Positions 1 through 7,690 of a stretch of DNA of 64,000 nt are shown here, piece by piece. Numbering within the stretch: the first letter of the stretch is position 1; the number at the start of each line of letters is the position of its first letter. The notes beneath the pieces were generated by a model. That model was given only the letters and a program-made list of their open reading frames with translations, was not told the origin of the DNA and made no database searches. The stretch spans positions 682,001 through 746,000 of the forward strand of contig JAWKIQ010000002.1 of assembly GCA_041394185.1 (NCBI GenBank), read 5' to 3'. A program made the translations under genes and the position numbers. Origin of the DNA: Acidimicrobiales bacterium (GTDB lineage: Bacteria; Actinomycetota; Acidimicrobiia; Acidimicrobiales; Poriferisodalaceae).

Positions 1-564
1 GCGGAACAGCTCTCCCGCCAGGGGCGATGCGGCTCCGTGCCCACAGTCGATGACGATGTCCAGACCGGCGAGCGATCGGCTCTCGAGGGCGCCCAGCAAC
101 ATCTGGCGGTACTGCCCGAGCGAATCGTGGTCGCGGTGTATCCAGCCCACAGCTTTCGGATCGCCAGCGACCTCGGCGCCGGCCAGCCCCGCCAGCACGC
201 GCTCGATGGTCGACTGAGTCTGATCGTCGAGCTTGAGCCCGCCGCGGCCGAAAATCTTCAGCCCGTTATCGTACCAGGGGTTGTGTGAGGCCGACACCAT
301 GACCGCGGCCGCGTCATGGGCGGCCGCCAGATATGCAACGCCTGGTGTTGGCATGACACCCACGTCGAATACGTCGACCCCTTCGGCTGCGAGGCCCGAC
401 GCGACGGCGCCGTCGAGCATCGGACCACTGCGGCGAGGATCGCGGGCGACGAACCAACGAGGTGCGTCGATGACGCGCGCTGCGGCGCGGCCCAGACGCA
501 GGGCCAATTCGGGGGTCAGCTCGGAGTTCGCGGGCCCACGCAGGCCATCGGTGCCGAACCGCAC
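1..564 (-). CDS. glmM: Phosphoglucosamine mutase (N-terminal part, cut by window edge)
   Basis: Converts glucosamine-6-phosphate to glucosamine-1-phosphate on the way to UDP-GlcNAc for peptidoglycan. About 188 residues are visible. They begin VRFGTDGLRG and carry the phosphoserine loop SASHNP, with the expected catalytic serine near residue 93, both hallmarks of the alpha-D-phosphohexomutase family. The start is a GTG at 564, 10 bases after the rpsI stop, which makes translation from the rplM-rpsI message likely. The gene continues past the left edge. The rplM-rpsI-glmM order is common in Gram-positive bacteria. Confidence 0.93.
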   Translation of the reverse strand, partial: MRFGTDGLRGPANSELTPELALRLGRAAARVIDAPRWFVARDPRRSGPMLDGAVASGLAAEGVDVFDVGVMPTPGVAYLAAAHDAAAVMVSASHNPWYDNGLKIFGRGGLKLDDQTQSTIERVLAGLAGAEVAGDPKAVGWIHRDHDSLGQYRQMLLGALESRSLAGLDIVIDCGHGAASPLAGELFR

Positions 565-574
565 CTCGACTGGC

Positions 575-967
575 TCAGCGCTTCGAGTACTGGGGAGCCT
601 TACGGGCCTTCTTGAGGCCGTACTTCTTGCTCTCCTTCTCGCGGGCGTCGCGAGTGAGCAGGCCGGCAGACTTGAGCGCCGGACGAGCCTCGGGGTCGAG
701 AGCGATGAGCGCCCGTGCGATTCCGAGTCGAAGGGCGCCGGCCTGACCGCTGACACCACCACCATCGAGGGTGACGTCAACGTCGTAGGCCTCGGTGGTC
801 TCGGTGACCTCGAGGGGCTGCGACACGATCATGCGGTGGGTCGCCGAGGGGAAGTAGTCCTCGAAGGGCCGCTTGTTGATGGTGATCTGGCCGCTTCCGG
901 CACGCAGGCGAACCCGGGCGACAGCACGCTTGCGACGGCCGGTTGACTGGACGAGAGGTGCGCTCAT
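575..967 (-). CDS. rpsI: 30S ribosomal protein S9
   Basis: S9 lies in the head of the small subunit and its C-terminal tail reaches the P-site tRNA. The 130-residue product starts MSAPLVQSTGRRKRAVARVR and ends in the typical basic KKARKAPQYSKR tail, with the terminal Ser-Lys-Arg that contacts tRNA. Length is normal for the family. The ATG start at 967 lies 17 bases after the rplM stop, so the two are co-transcribed and glmM follows. Confidence 0.97.
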   Translation of the reverse strand: MSAPLVQSTGRRKRAVARVRLRAGSGQITINKRPFEDYFPSATHRMIVSQPLEVTETTEAYDVDVTLDGGGVSGQAGALRLGIARALIALDPEARPALKSAGLLTRDAREKESKKYGLKKARKAPQYSKR

Positions 968-984
968 TTGTGGTCTCCGGTTGG

Positions 985-1437
985 TCAGCGCTGGCCGGCG
1001 CGGGCGTGGTCGATGGCGAGAGGCTCTGGCTGCTGGGCAGCGTGAGGATGGTCGGGCCCGGCGTATACCTTGAGCTTCTTCAGCATCTGGGCGCCGAGGC
1101 GGTTCTTCGGCAGCATGCCCTTGACGGTGCGCAGAATCGCCTCGTCTGGCTTGCGTGACAAAAGGTTGCCGTAGCTCTCCGAGCGGATGCCACCCGGGTA
1201 ACCGGTGTGGTGGTAGACCATCTTGGTGTTGGCCTTGTCGGAGGTCAGCACGACCTTGTCGGCGTTCACGATGATCACGTGATCGCCGGTGTCGAGATGT
1301 GGGGTGTAGGTCGGCTTGTGCTTGCCACGGAGAATGCGAGCGACCTCGGTGGACATGCGGCCGAGCACGAGATCGGTTGCGTCGACGACGAACCACTTAC
1401 GCTCGATCTCGCTGGCGCTGACGGAATAGGTACGCAC
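985..1437 (-). CDS. rplM: 50S ribosomal protein L13
   Basis: L13 is an early assembly protein of the large subunit. The 150-residue product starts at a GTG (VRTYSVSASEIERKW) and contains the family segments VVDATDLVLGRMSTEVA and HTGYPGG. A longer reading upstream of this GTG is open but has no L13-like sequence. The GTG is preceded by a GAGG ribosome binding site, which settles the start. It is the first gene of the rplM-rpsI-glmM unit. A promoter candidate lies about 90 bases upstream. Confidence 0.96.
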   Translation of the reverse strand: MRTYSVSASEIERKWFVVDATDLVLGRMSTEVARILRGKHKPTYTPHLDTGDHVIIVNADKVVLTSDKANTKMVYHHTGYPGGIRSESYGNLLSRKPDEAILRTVKGMLPKNRLGAQMLKKLKVYAGPDHPHAAQQPEPLAIDHARAGQR

Positions 1438-1522
1438 GAGAGAAACCTCAGAAAACAGCTGGTTGGGCGGCGGCGCGGCGGCACGCCCGAAACGACCCGA
1501 CCGGTTGTTGGGCCGAGGGGCA

Positions 1523-1551
1523 AGGATAGGCGTCACAATCGCCTATGGCAA
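1523..1551 (-). promoter_or_regulatory. Candidate promoter of rplM-rpsI, with an inverted repeat
   Basis: On the minus strand, TTGCCA (1546-1551) and TATCCT (1523-1528) are separated by exactly 17 bases, a good sigma-70-type match in the only gap ahead of rplM. A perfect 7-base inverted repeat, ATAGGCG and CGCCTAT with a 7-base centre (1526-1546), fills the spacer and enters the -10. It could be an operator or a chance palindrome. The transcript would carry a leader of about 80 bases. Confidence 0.55.
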
Positions 1552-1564
1552 CACCGAGGCCGGA

Positions 1565-2338
1565 TCAATAGGCCACTTCTACCAAGTTGAGCCCCTGTGG
1601 AGGCGCCGGCGAGGGCGCGCGAGCGCGGTCTGGCGCCGTCAGCATCGCCCCGATCAGACCTGGCGCGGCGCGGTGGCGCCCCACGGCCACGAGTGCACCC
1701 ACCAACGAGCGCACCATCTGATGACAAAAGGCATTGGCCTCGATCTCCAGGCACGTCTCGTCGTCGGTGCGGCTGAAGGCGCACAGTCGCACGTGGCGCA
1801 CCAGTGAGGCCTGCGGGTCGTGTTTGGGTGGCCGGCAGAACGCCGAGAAGTCGTGTTCACCGACGACGGCGGCCGTCTCGGCGGTCATGGCTTCGAGGTC
1901 CAAGGCATCGGTGATGTGCCACACGAGATCGGAGCGCAGCGGATCGGGGGTGGTCCCGTCGAGGATGCGATAGACGTATCGCCTGCCGGTGGCCGAGAAT
2001 CGGGCGTGAAAGTCGGGGTCGACGATCGACACACGCTTCACTGCGATATCGGGCGCGCACAACTTGTTCAGCGAAGAGAGGAGCCGATCGGGCGCGAAGT
2101 GATCGGCTTCTGTAGAGAAGCTGACGACCTGACCAGAGGCGTGCACGCCCTTGTCAGTGCGGCCAGCGACGTCGATCGACACGCCATGGCGAAGCACACG
2201 TTCGAGCTCGCGCCGCAGGGTTCCCTCGACTGTCGGTACACCCGGATTCTCGGCGAAGCCGTGAAACGCGGTGCCCCTATAGGCCAGGTCGAGCCTGACC
2301 CTCAAGCTCGCAGCTGACCTGTGAACCGCGAGGGCCAC
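1565..2338 (-). CDS. truA: tRNA pseudouridine synthase A
   Basis: Makes pseudouridine at positions 38-40 of the tRNA anticodon arm. The product has up to 257 residues, normal for TruA. The catalytic motif AGRTDKGVHA holds the essential Asp at about residue 62, and FCHQMVRSLVGALVAVG is the conserved C-terminal segment. The start is not secure: the GTG at 2338 has no clear ribosome binding site, and a TTG about 11 codons in, nearer the conserved VRLDLAYRG, is possible. It lies 25 bases after rplQ and closes the infA-rpoA-rplQ unit, a common arrangement. Confidence 0.93.
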   Translation of the reverse strand: MALAVHRSAASLRVRLDLAYRGTAFHGFAENPGVPTVEGTLRRELERVLRHGVSIDVAGRTDKGVHASGQVVSFSTEADHFAPDRLLSSLNKLCAPDIAVKRVSIVDPDFHARFSATGRRYVYRILDGTTPDPLRSDLVWHITDALDLEAMTAETAAVVGEHDFSAFCRPPKHDPQASLVRHVRLCAFSRTDDETCLEIEANAFCHQMVRSLVGALVAVGRHRAAPGLIGAMLTAPDRARAPSPAPPQGLNLVEVAY

Positions 2339-2363
2339 AAGCGACCGGTTTGCGGTGCTCGGC

Positions 2364-2714
2364 TCAGACGAGCTCGATGCGCGCCATCGGCGCCTTGTCG
2401 CCGTAGCGCGGACCCAGCTTGAGGATGCGGAGATAGCCGCCCTGGCGATCCTGATAGCGAGGCGCGATGTCGTCGATCAGCTTCTGGGCCATCTCGATAT
2501 CGCCCAGCTCCGAGACGAGCTGGCGGTGGCGGTGAAGTCCGCCCTTCTTCGCCTTCGTGATCATCTTCTCGGCGATCGGGCGCAGCGCCTTGGCCTTGGC
2601 CTCGGTTGTGTCGATGGCCTCGGCAGCGAACAGCGATGCGGCGAGATTGGACATCATGGCCTTTTGGTGGGCCGACGAGCCGCCGAAGCGCTTTCCTTTG
2701 ATTGGCGTGGGCAT
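2364..2714 (-). CDS. rplQ: 50S ribosomal protein L17
   Basis: L17 sits near the polypeptide exit tunnel. The product has 116 residues, close to the short bacterial form, and starts MPTPIKGKRFGGSSAHQKAM, the diagnostic N-terminus. The ATG at 2714 has AGGAG eight bases upstream. It follows rpoA by 11 bases, the usual alpha-operon order. Unlike L22 in this window, L17 here has no C-terminal extension. Confidence 0.97.
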   Translation of the reverse strand: MPTPIKGKRFGGSSAHQKAMMSNLAASLFAAEAIDTTEAKAKALRPIAEKMITKAKKGGLHRHRQLVSELGDIEMAQKLIDDIAPRYQDRQGGYLRILKLGPRYGDKAPMARIELV

Positions 2715-2725
2715 GAGGGAATCTC

Positions 2726-3676
2726 CTAGGAAACGCCGGCCGACATGCCGCGTAGGGCGAGGCCGCGCTCATCGAGCTTGACGATGACCTCGTCGAGGGA
2801 CTTCTGGCCGAAGTTGGTGATGGAGAGCAGGTCGTCGGCGCTCTTGGTGAGCAGTTCGCCGATGGTGTTGACCTGCACTCGCTTGAGGCAGTTGCGAGGA
2901 CGCTCGGAAAGGTCGAGATCCTCGATGGGGAGGTCCAGGTCGGGCGACCCGCCCGCGGCCTGGGGAAGCTCGCCGACGTCGAGGCCGAGTGGCTCCTCGC
3001 TCATATCGGCCACGAGGCTGATGAGGGTGCGCAGCGTGTCGCCCGCCGAGGCGAGTGCGTCGCGGGGTGCGATCGAACCATCGGTCTCGATGTCGAGGAT
3101 CAGACGATCGAAGTTGGTGCTTTGCTCGACACGGGTCGGCTCGACCTCGATGGCCACACGGCGCACCGGTGAGAAGATCGCGTCGACGGGGATGACACCG
3201 ATGGTCGACGAGGCTGGAGCACCGGCTGAACTGAGATAGCCACGGCCCCGTTCGACCGTGAGGTCCGCAGCGAGGCGGCCCTTGTCGTTGAGGGTGGCGA
3301 TGCGAAGCTCGGGGTTCAGGCAGCTGACCTCTGGGGGCAGCTGGATGTCGCCTGCGACGACATCGCCCGGACCGCGGGCGTCGATACGAACCGATACCGG
3401 CTCGTCGGACTCACAGGTGAGCACGACGTCCTTGAGATTCAAGATGATGTCGGTGACGTCGTCGACGACACCGGCAATGGTGTCGAACTCGTGGAGAGCC
3501 TCGTCGAAGTTGACCTGGGTGATGGCTGCTCCGGGGATGGACGACAGCAGGGTGCGCCGAAGCGAGTTGCCGAGCGTGTACCCGAACCCTGGCTCGAGCG
3601 GGCCGAGGGCGAACTTCTGACGGTTGCCGTCCTCTTCTCCGAGGGCTTCCACCGTTGGCCGCTGCATGATGAGCAT
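2726..3676 (-). CDS. rpoA: RNA polymerase alpha subunit
   Basis: The alpha dimer nucleates assembly of the polymerase core. The N-terminal domain shows LEPGFGYTLGNSLRRTLLSS. The C-terminal domain, which binds UP-element DNA and activators, shows ELLTKSADDLLSITNFGQKS. I place the start at the ATG at 3676 (MLIMQRPTVE), which has AGGAG 10 bases upstream. That gives 316 residues. A reading 17 codons longer runs back toward rpsD and lacks family similarity. MQRPTVE, three codons later, is an alternative. Confidence 0.96.
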   Translation of the reverse strand: MLIMQRPTVEALGEEDGNRQKFALGPLEPGFGYTLGNSLRRTLLSSIPGAAITQVNFDEALHEFDTIAGVVDDVTDIILNLKDVVLTCESDEPVSVRIDARGPGDVVAGDIQLPPEVSCLNPELRIATLNDKGRLAADLTVERGRGYLSSAGAPASSTIGVIPVDAIFSPVRRVAIEVEPTRVEQSTNFDRLILDIETDGSIAPRDALASAGDTLRTLISLVADMSEEPLGLDVGELPQAAGGSPDLDLPIEDLDLSERPRNCLKRVQVNTIGELLTKSADDLLSITNFGQKSLDEVIVKLDERGLALRGMSAGVS

Positions 3677-3707
3677 TTGGCGCTGACTCCTGGCGCTGGG
3701 GAACGAA

Positions 3708-4325
3708 TTACTTGCTGTACAGCTCAACGATGAGCTGTTCGCGGACGGGTATGTCGATCTGCTCGCGAGACGGAAGCTCGCGGACGGTCACCTGCTGGCC
3801 GCCGTCGCCCGACTCGAGCCAGGCCGGAACGGCCCGATCGAGTACGTCGAGGTTCCAGCGCACGACGACCATGTTGCGGGCCTTGTCGCGAAGCTCGATG
3901 ACGTCGCCCTTGCGGACGCGGTAGCTGGGAATGTTGACCCGACGACCGTTCACGTTGACGTGACCGTGCGAGACGAACTGGCGCGCCTGGCGGCGGGTTG
4001 CGGCCCAGCCGGCGCGGTACACGAGGTTGTCGAGACGGCGTTCGAGGAGCTGCAGGAGCAGGTGGCCGGTGACGCCCTGGCGACGGCTCGCCTCGTCGTA
4101 GACGTTGCGGAACTGGCGCTCGGTCATCCCGTAGGAGAAGCGGGCCTTCTGCTTTTCCTGGAGCTGAACCAGGTACTCGGAGTTGTTGTTGCGACGGCGA
4201 TCGCGGCCGTGCTCGCCCGGGGGGTAGGGGCGACGGTCGAGAGCCTTGGTCTCACCCGCAGTTCCCCAGATGTTGACGCCCAGACGGCGAGAAACCCTGG
4301 CCTTGGGACCGGTGTAACGAGCCAT
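3708..4325 (-). CDS. rpsD: 30S ribosomal protein S4 (zinc-free type)
   Basis: S4 binds 16S rRNA early in assembly and in some bacteria represses its own operon. The 205-residue product starts MARYTGPKARVSRRLG and contains the S4 RNA-binding domain RRLDNLVYRAGWAATRRQAR (about residues 96-115). No cysteine is present, so this is the zinc-independent form. The gene starts 2 bases after rpsK ends, pointing to translational coupling. Confidence 0.97.
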   Translation of the reverse strand: MARYTGPKARVSRRLGVNIWGTAGETKALDRRPYPPGEHGRDRRRNNNSEYLVQLQEKQKARFSYGMTERQFRNVYDEASRRQGVTGHLLLQLLERRLDNLVYRAGWAATRRQARQFVSHGHVNVNGRRVNIPSYRVRKGDVIELRDKARNMVVVRWNLDVLDRAVPAWLESGDGGQQVTVRELPSREQIDIPVREQLIVELYSK

Positions 4326-4327
4326 TG

Positions 4328-4726
4328 TCAGACCCTCCGACGCTTCGGCGGACGGCAACCGTTGTGGGGAACGGGCGTGACGTCCTTGATACCGGTGATC
4401 TCGATACCGGTGCTCTGGATGGAACGGATAGCGGTTTCGCGGCCCGAGCCCGGGCCCTTGACCTCGACATCGACCTTGCGCACGCCGTGCTCCATGGCGC
4501 GGCGGGCTGCCTGCTCGGCGGCCTGCTGGGCAGCGTAGGGGGTCGACGTGCGCGAACCCTTGAAGCCGACGTTTCCGGCCGACGCCCACGAGAGCGCGTT
4601 GCCCTGCAGGTCGGTGAAGGTGATGATCGTGTTGTTGAACGAGCTCTTGATATGAGCGACGCCGTGCGTGACGTTCTTGCGTTCTCTGCGGCGGGGGCGA
4701 CGTCCCCCGGCTGGTGGCTTTGCCAT
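4328..4726 (-). CDS. rpsK: 30S ribosomal protein S11
   Basis: S11 lines the platform of the small subunit near the mRNA exit. The product has 132 residues. Family segments include HIKSSFNNTIITFTDLQGNA, GFKGSRTSTPYAAQ and the C-terminal PHNGCRPPKRRRV. The ATG is at 4726, 38 bases after the rpsM stop. The protein is of normal length. Confidence 0.97.
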   Translation of the reverse strand: MAKPPAGGRRPRRRERKNVTHGVAHIKSSFNNTIITFTDLQGNALSWASAGNVGFKGSRTSTPYAAQQAAEQAARRAMEHGVRKVDVEVKGPGSGRETAIRSIQSTGIEITGIKDVTPVPHNGCRPPKRRRV

Positions 4727-4764
4727 TGATCTCTCGATGTCTCGATGTCTGGTCGTGGGGCGAA

Positions 4765-5145
4765 CTACTTGCGGGGGGCCTTCTTCTTGCCGGCCACTGT
4801 GCGCTTGGGTCCCTTGCGGGTGCGAGCGTTGGTGTGGGTGCGCTGCCCACGAACCGGGAGGCCACGGCGGTGGCGCAGTCCCTGGTAGCAACCGATCTCC
4901 ATCTTGCGCTTGATGTCCTGGGACACATCGCGGCGAAGGTCGCCCTCGACCTTGTAGTTCTCGTCGATGTGAGCGCGGATGTTGTTGACCTCGTCATCGG
5001 TGAGGTCGCGGACCCGCGTGCTGGGGTCGATGCCCGTGGCCTCACAGATACTCTCGGCTCGGGTCTGCCCGATGCCATAGAGGTAGGTGAGCGAGATGAC
5101 CACGCGCTTTTCGCGGGGGATGTCGATGCCGGCAATACGTGCCAT
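4765..5145 (-). CDS. rpsM: 30S ribosomal protein S13
   Basis: S13 sits at the top of the small-subunit head, where it contacts the large subunit and P-site tRNA. The 126-residue product starts MARIAGIDIPREKRVVISLT and has the helix-two-turn-helix region around YGIGQTRAESIC. The conserved GLRHRRGLPVRGQRTHTNAR and a basic tail follow. The rpmJ-rpsM-rpsK-rpsD-rpoA order is the classical alpha operon. Confidence 0.97.
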   Translation of the reverse strand: MARIAGIDIPREKRVVISLTYLYGIGQTRAESICEATGIDPSTRVRDLTDDEVNNIRAHIDENYKVEGDLRRDVSQDIKRKMEIGCYQGLRHRRGLPVRGQRTHTNARTRKGPKRTVAGKKKAPRK

Positions 5146-5159
5146 TGGTTGCTACTCCC

Positions 5160-5273
5160 CTATCCCTGGCGCTGCTTGTGGCGAGGGTTGGTGCAAATGA
5201 CTTGAACTCGACCGCGCCGACGGATGACGCGGCACTTGTCGCAGATTCGCTTGACGCTTGGTTTTACCTTCAC
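5160..5273 (-). CDS. rpmJ: 50S ribosomal protein L36 (zinc-binding form)
   Basis: L36 is a very small zinc-ribbon protein of the large subunit. The gene is short and easy to miss: GTG at 5273, TAG at 5160-5162, 37 residues. It reads VKVKPSVKRICDKCRVIRRR followed by GRVQVICTNPRHKQRQG. Cys11, Cys14, Cys27 and His32 form the zinc site, so this is the C+ paralogue. An ATG just upstream is out of frame and closes at once, which leaves GTG as the start. It lies between infA and rpsM, the expected place. Confidence 0.95.
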   Translation of the reverse strand: MKVKPSVKRICDKCRVIRRRGRVQVICTNPRHKQRQG

Positions 5274-5371
5274 GATGACCTCATGACGACCTCTGGCAGT
5301 GCCGCCTTGTCAGAGCCTCCCCGACCTTGCGGGTGGGCGTGCCGAACGATGTGAGCCTGGCTGGCGCCCGG

Positions 5372-5596
5372 CTACTTGTACCGATATGTGATGCGACCGC
5401 GGCTGAGGTCGTAGGGGGTCAGTTCGACCTGAACACGGTCTCCTGGAAGGATGCGGATGTAGTGCATCCGCATCTTGCCGCTTATGTGGGCCAGCACGCT
5501 GTGCCCGTTGTCGAGTTCAACTCGGAACATCGCTCCCGGAAGTGGCTCGACGACCTTTCCTTCCAGGACGATCACATCGTCTTTGGGTTTCGGCAG
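5372..5596 (-). CDS. infA: Translation initiation factor IF-1, apparent CTG start
   Basis: IF-1 binds the ribosomal A site during initiation. The body from VIVLEGKVVEPLPGAMFRVE to GRITYRYK is a typical IF-1 OB fold. The first ATG or GTG in frame is a GTG at 5575, which has no ribosome binding site and cuts off the conserved PKPKDDVIVLEG N-terminus. In frame, 7 codons upstream, is CTG (5594-5596) preceded at 7 bases by GAGGAG. With that CTG the product has 74 residues, the normal IF-1 length. I therefore annotate CTG as the start. The only family difference is Leu/Met-Pro-Lys in place of the usual Met-Ala-Lys. Confidence 0.88.
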   Translation of the reverse strand: MPKPKDDVIVLEGKVVEPLPGAMFRVELDNGHSVLAHISGKMRMHYIRILPGDRVQVELTPYDLSRGRITYRYK

Positions 5597-5603
5597 TGTC
5601 TTT

Positions 5604-5609
5604 CTCCTC
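5604..5609 (-). promoter_or_regulatory. Ribosome binding site that fixes the infA CTG start
   Basis: GAGGAG on the minus strand ends 7 bases before the CTG at 5596. No comparable purine-rich site precedes the downstream GTG at 5575. The spacing is optimal for the CTG. Confidence 0.7.
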
Positions 5610-5708
5610 GTAGATGACCTAATTCAGGCACGACACGTATTGTGCTGAACGCAAGTCGGTGGTGGCCGGCAGCTCGAGCGGCGGAAGGGCGCACTCGGCC
5701 GACGTTGC

Positions 5709-5737
5709 AGGATAGCGTCCCGCAGGGCTCAAGCCAA
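5709..5737 (-). promoter_or_regulatory. Candidate promoter of the infA-rpmJ-rpsM-rpsK-rpsD-rpoA-rplQ unit
   Basis: In the 157-base gap between adk and infA the minus strand has TTGGCT (5732-5737), 17 bases, then TATCCT (5709-5714). The -10 is identical to the one proposed for rplM. Initiation near 5702 would give a leader of about 105 bases before infA. Confidence 0.5.
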
Positions 5738-5753
5738 GCCCTAGATCGGGTCG

Positions 5754-6323
5754 TTATTCCTCCCCGCCCAATCTGGCGTCGATTGCCTCGGCCAAGCGGG
5801 CCTCGACAGTGTCTTCGTCGCCGAATCCGTCGACCGTGACAAGACGGCTGGCGGACGAGTAATGGTCGAGCAGCGGAGCGGTCTGCTCCGAATACAGATC
5901 GAGCCGACGACGGATTGCATCCTCGGTGTCGTCTGCACGCCCTCTGGACAGCATCCGCTCGACGACGATCTCGTCTGGCACCTCGATGCTCACCGCCAGG
6001 TCGACGCCCCCGGGGGCAAGCGCACCGTCGAGCCACTCGGCCTGAACAGATGTGCGGGGAAAGCCATCGAGCAAGAACCCGTTGGAAGCGTCGGGCTGCG
6101 ACAGGCGATCCTCGACGATGGACATCATCAGGTCGTCGGGAACCAGGTCCCCGGCGTCCATGATCGCCTTGGCACGTTCGCCGAGCTCGGTTCCGGCCTC
6201 GACCGCGGCGCGCAACATGTCGCCAGTCGAGATATGAGGAATGCCATAGCGCTCGGAGAGCCGCACGCATTGGGTGCCCTTGCCTGCACCCTGCTTGCCC
6301 ATGACGATCAGCCTGTGCGTCAT
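5754..6323 (-). CDS. adk: Adenylate kinase (short-lid form)
   Basis: Interconverts ATP + AMP and 2 ADP in the cytoplasm. The 189-residue product has the P-loop GKQGAGKGT at residues 9-17, the AMP-binding STGDMLR and GFLLDGFPRT, and the lid arginines in SRGRADD. The lid is short and lacks the zinc cysteines, which explains a length below the 210-220 of long-lid enzymes. ATG at 6323 overlaps the secY stop by 3 bases (ATGA), so the two are coupled. The map gene often found after adk is absent. Confidence 0.96.
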   Translation of the reverse strand: MTHRLIVMGKQGAGKGTQCVRLSERYGIPHISTGDMLRAAVEAGTELGERAKAIMDAGDLVPDDLMMSIVEDRLSQPDASNGFLLDGFPRTSVQAEWLDGALAPGGVDLAVSIEVPDEIVVERMLSRGRADDTEDAIRRRLDLYSEQTAPLLDHYSSASRLVTVDGFGDEDTVEARLAEAIDARLGGEE

Positions 6324-7654
6324 CTCAAGAACCCCTCGTAGTTGCGCATCATCAGCTGGCTATCGACCTGCTTCATCGTCTCGAGCGCTACGCCCGACGC
6401 GATGAGGATCGAAACACCGCCGAACGACAGCGCAGCTCCACCGCCGCCAAGGCCCGAGACAGAACCCAAGCCGGGGGCCGTGATGGCGATCAGGATCGAA
6501 GGCACCAGGGCGACGGCAGCGATGAACAGGGCGCCTGGCAAGGTGATGCGAGACAGCACCTTGCCGAGGTAACGCTCGGTCTGAGGCCCAGGCCTGATGC
6601 CCGGGATGAAGCCACCCTGCTTACGAATGCTGTCGGCCTGCTTGATCGGGTCGAAGGTGACCGCGGTGTAGAAGTAGGCGAAGCCCACGATCATCAGGCC
6701 GAACACGATCACGTAGACCGGGTTGTCTGGCTGGGTCAGATAGTCGTTGATGAATGTCTGGAACCAGCTCCAGTTGATGACATTCGAGAGCAGGACGGGC
6801 AAGAACAGCACCGAGCTGGCGAAGATGATGGGGATGACGCCGGACTGGTTGACCTTGAGCGGAATGTATGTGCTCTGGCCGCCGTACATGCGCCGGCCCA
6901 TCTGACGCTTGGCGAATTGGACCGGAATGCGTCGCTGGCCCTGCTCGATGAAGATGATGGCCACCATCAGGCCGATGGCCACGATGATCGCAATGAACAG
7001 GTAGAGGTTGCCCTCGGTTGCCCGCAGACGGGCGCCGTCGTATGGCAAGCCCGACACCACCGAGGCGAAGATCAGCAACGACATGCCGTTGCCAACGCCT
7101 CTTTGGCTGATCAGCTCACCCATCCACATCAGCAGGGCTGTGCCGGCGGTGAGCGAGATGATCACCAGCATCACGCGCCCGAAGGTGAACTGAGGCAGCA
7201 CCTCGATGCCAGAGCTGTTGCCCAACGCCGAACCACCACCACGGCCGAACACGAAGGTGATCCCGGTGGCCTGCAGGAACGCGATGGCAAGCGTCAGATA
7301 ACGGGTGTACTGGGTGATCTTGCGCTGACCGACTGCACCCTGTTGCTGCAGCTCTTCGAGCTTGGGGATCGCCACGGTGAGGATCTGGATGATGATCGAC
7401 GCCGTGATGTAGGGCATGATCCCGAGCGCGAAGATGGCGAAGTTGGTGAGGGCGCCACCCGAGAACAGGTTCAGGATGCCGAGTACGCCGCCGGTTTGTT
7501 CGGCGCTGTCGCGCAGCTCGATGATTCGGTCGAAGTCGATGCCGGGTACCGGCACCTGGGCTCCGATTCGGTAGAGCGCAATGATCGTGACCGTGAAGAG
7601 GATCTTGTTCCTCAGCTCGGGCACCTTGAATATGTTGCGCATGCTCGACAGCAC
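6320..7654 (-). CDS. secY: Protein translocase subunit SecY
   Basis: Forms the membrane channel of the Sec translocon with SecE, encoded near 34.5 kb. The 444-residue product has about ten hydrophobic helices. Family segments are IGAQVPVPGIDF, FSGGALTNFAIFALGIMPYI, the cytoplasmic-loop arginines in QGQRRIPVQFAKR and the C-terminal QLMMRNYEGFLR. A GTG at 7654 has AGGGAG seven bases upstream. An ATG four codons later is the alternative start. The gene follows rplO by 36 bases, as in most spc operons. Confidence 0.97.
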   Translation of the reverse strand: MLSSMRNIFKVPELRNKILFTVTIIALYRIGAQVPVPGIDFDRIIELRDSAEQTGGVLGILNLFSGGALTNFAIFALGIMPYITASIIIQILTVAIPKLEELQQQGAVGQRKITQYTRYLTLAIAFLQATGITFVFGRGGGSALGNSSGIEVLPQFTFGRVMLVIISLTAGTALLMWMGELISQRGVGNGMSLLIFASVVSGLPYDGARLRATEGNLYLFIAIIVAIGLMVAIIFIEQGQRRIPVQFAKRQMGRRMYGGQSTYIPLKVNQSGVIPIIFASSVLFLPVLLSNVINWSWFQTFINDYLTQPDNPVYVIVFGLMIVGFAYFYTAVTFDPIKQADSIRKQGGFIPGIRPGPQTERYLGKVLSRITLPGALFIAAVALVPSILIAITAPGLGSVSGLGGGGAALSFGGVSILIASGVALETMKQVDSQLMMRNYEGFLR

Positions 7655-7690
7655 TCGTTACTCCCTGGTGTGTCGTGGCCTCGAAAGGCG

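Noticed and set aside
1437..1536. A longer L13 beginning at an upstream ATG (1536)
   Set aside because: The additional 33 residues have no L13 similarity and cover the promoter and leader. The GTG at 1437 has a ribosome binding site.
5372..5575. GTG at 5575 as the infA start
   Set aside because: No ribosome binding site, and the product would lack the conserved N-terminal residues of IF-1.
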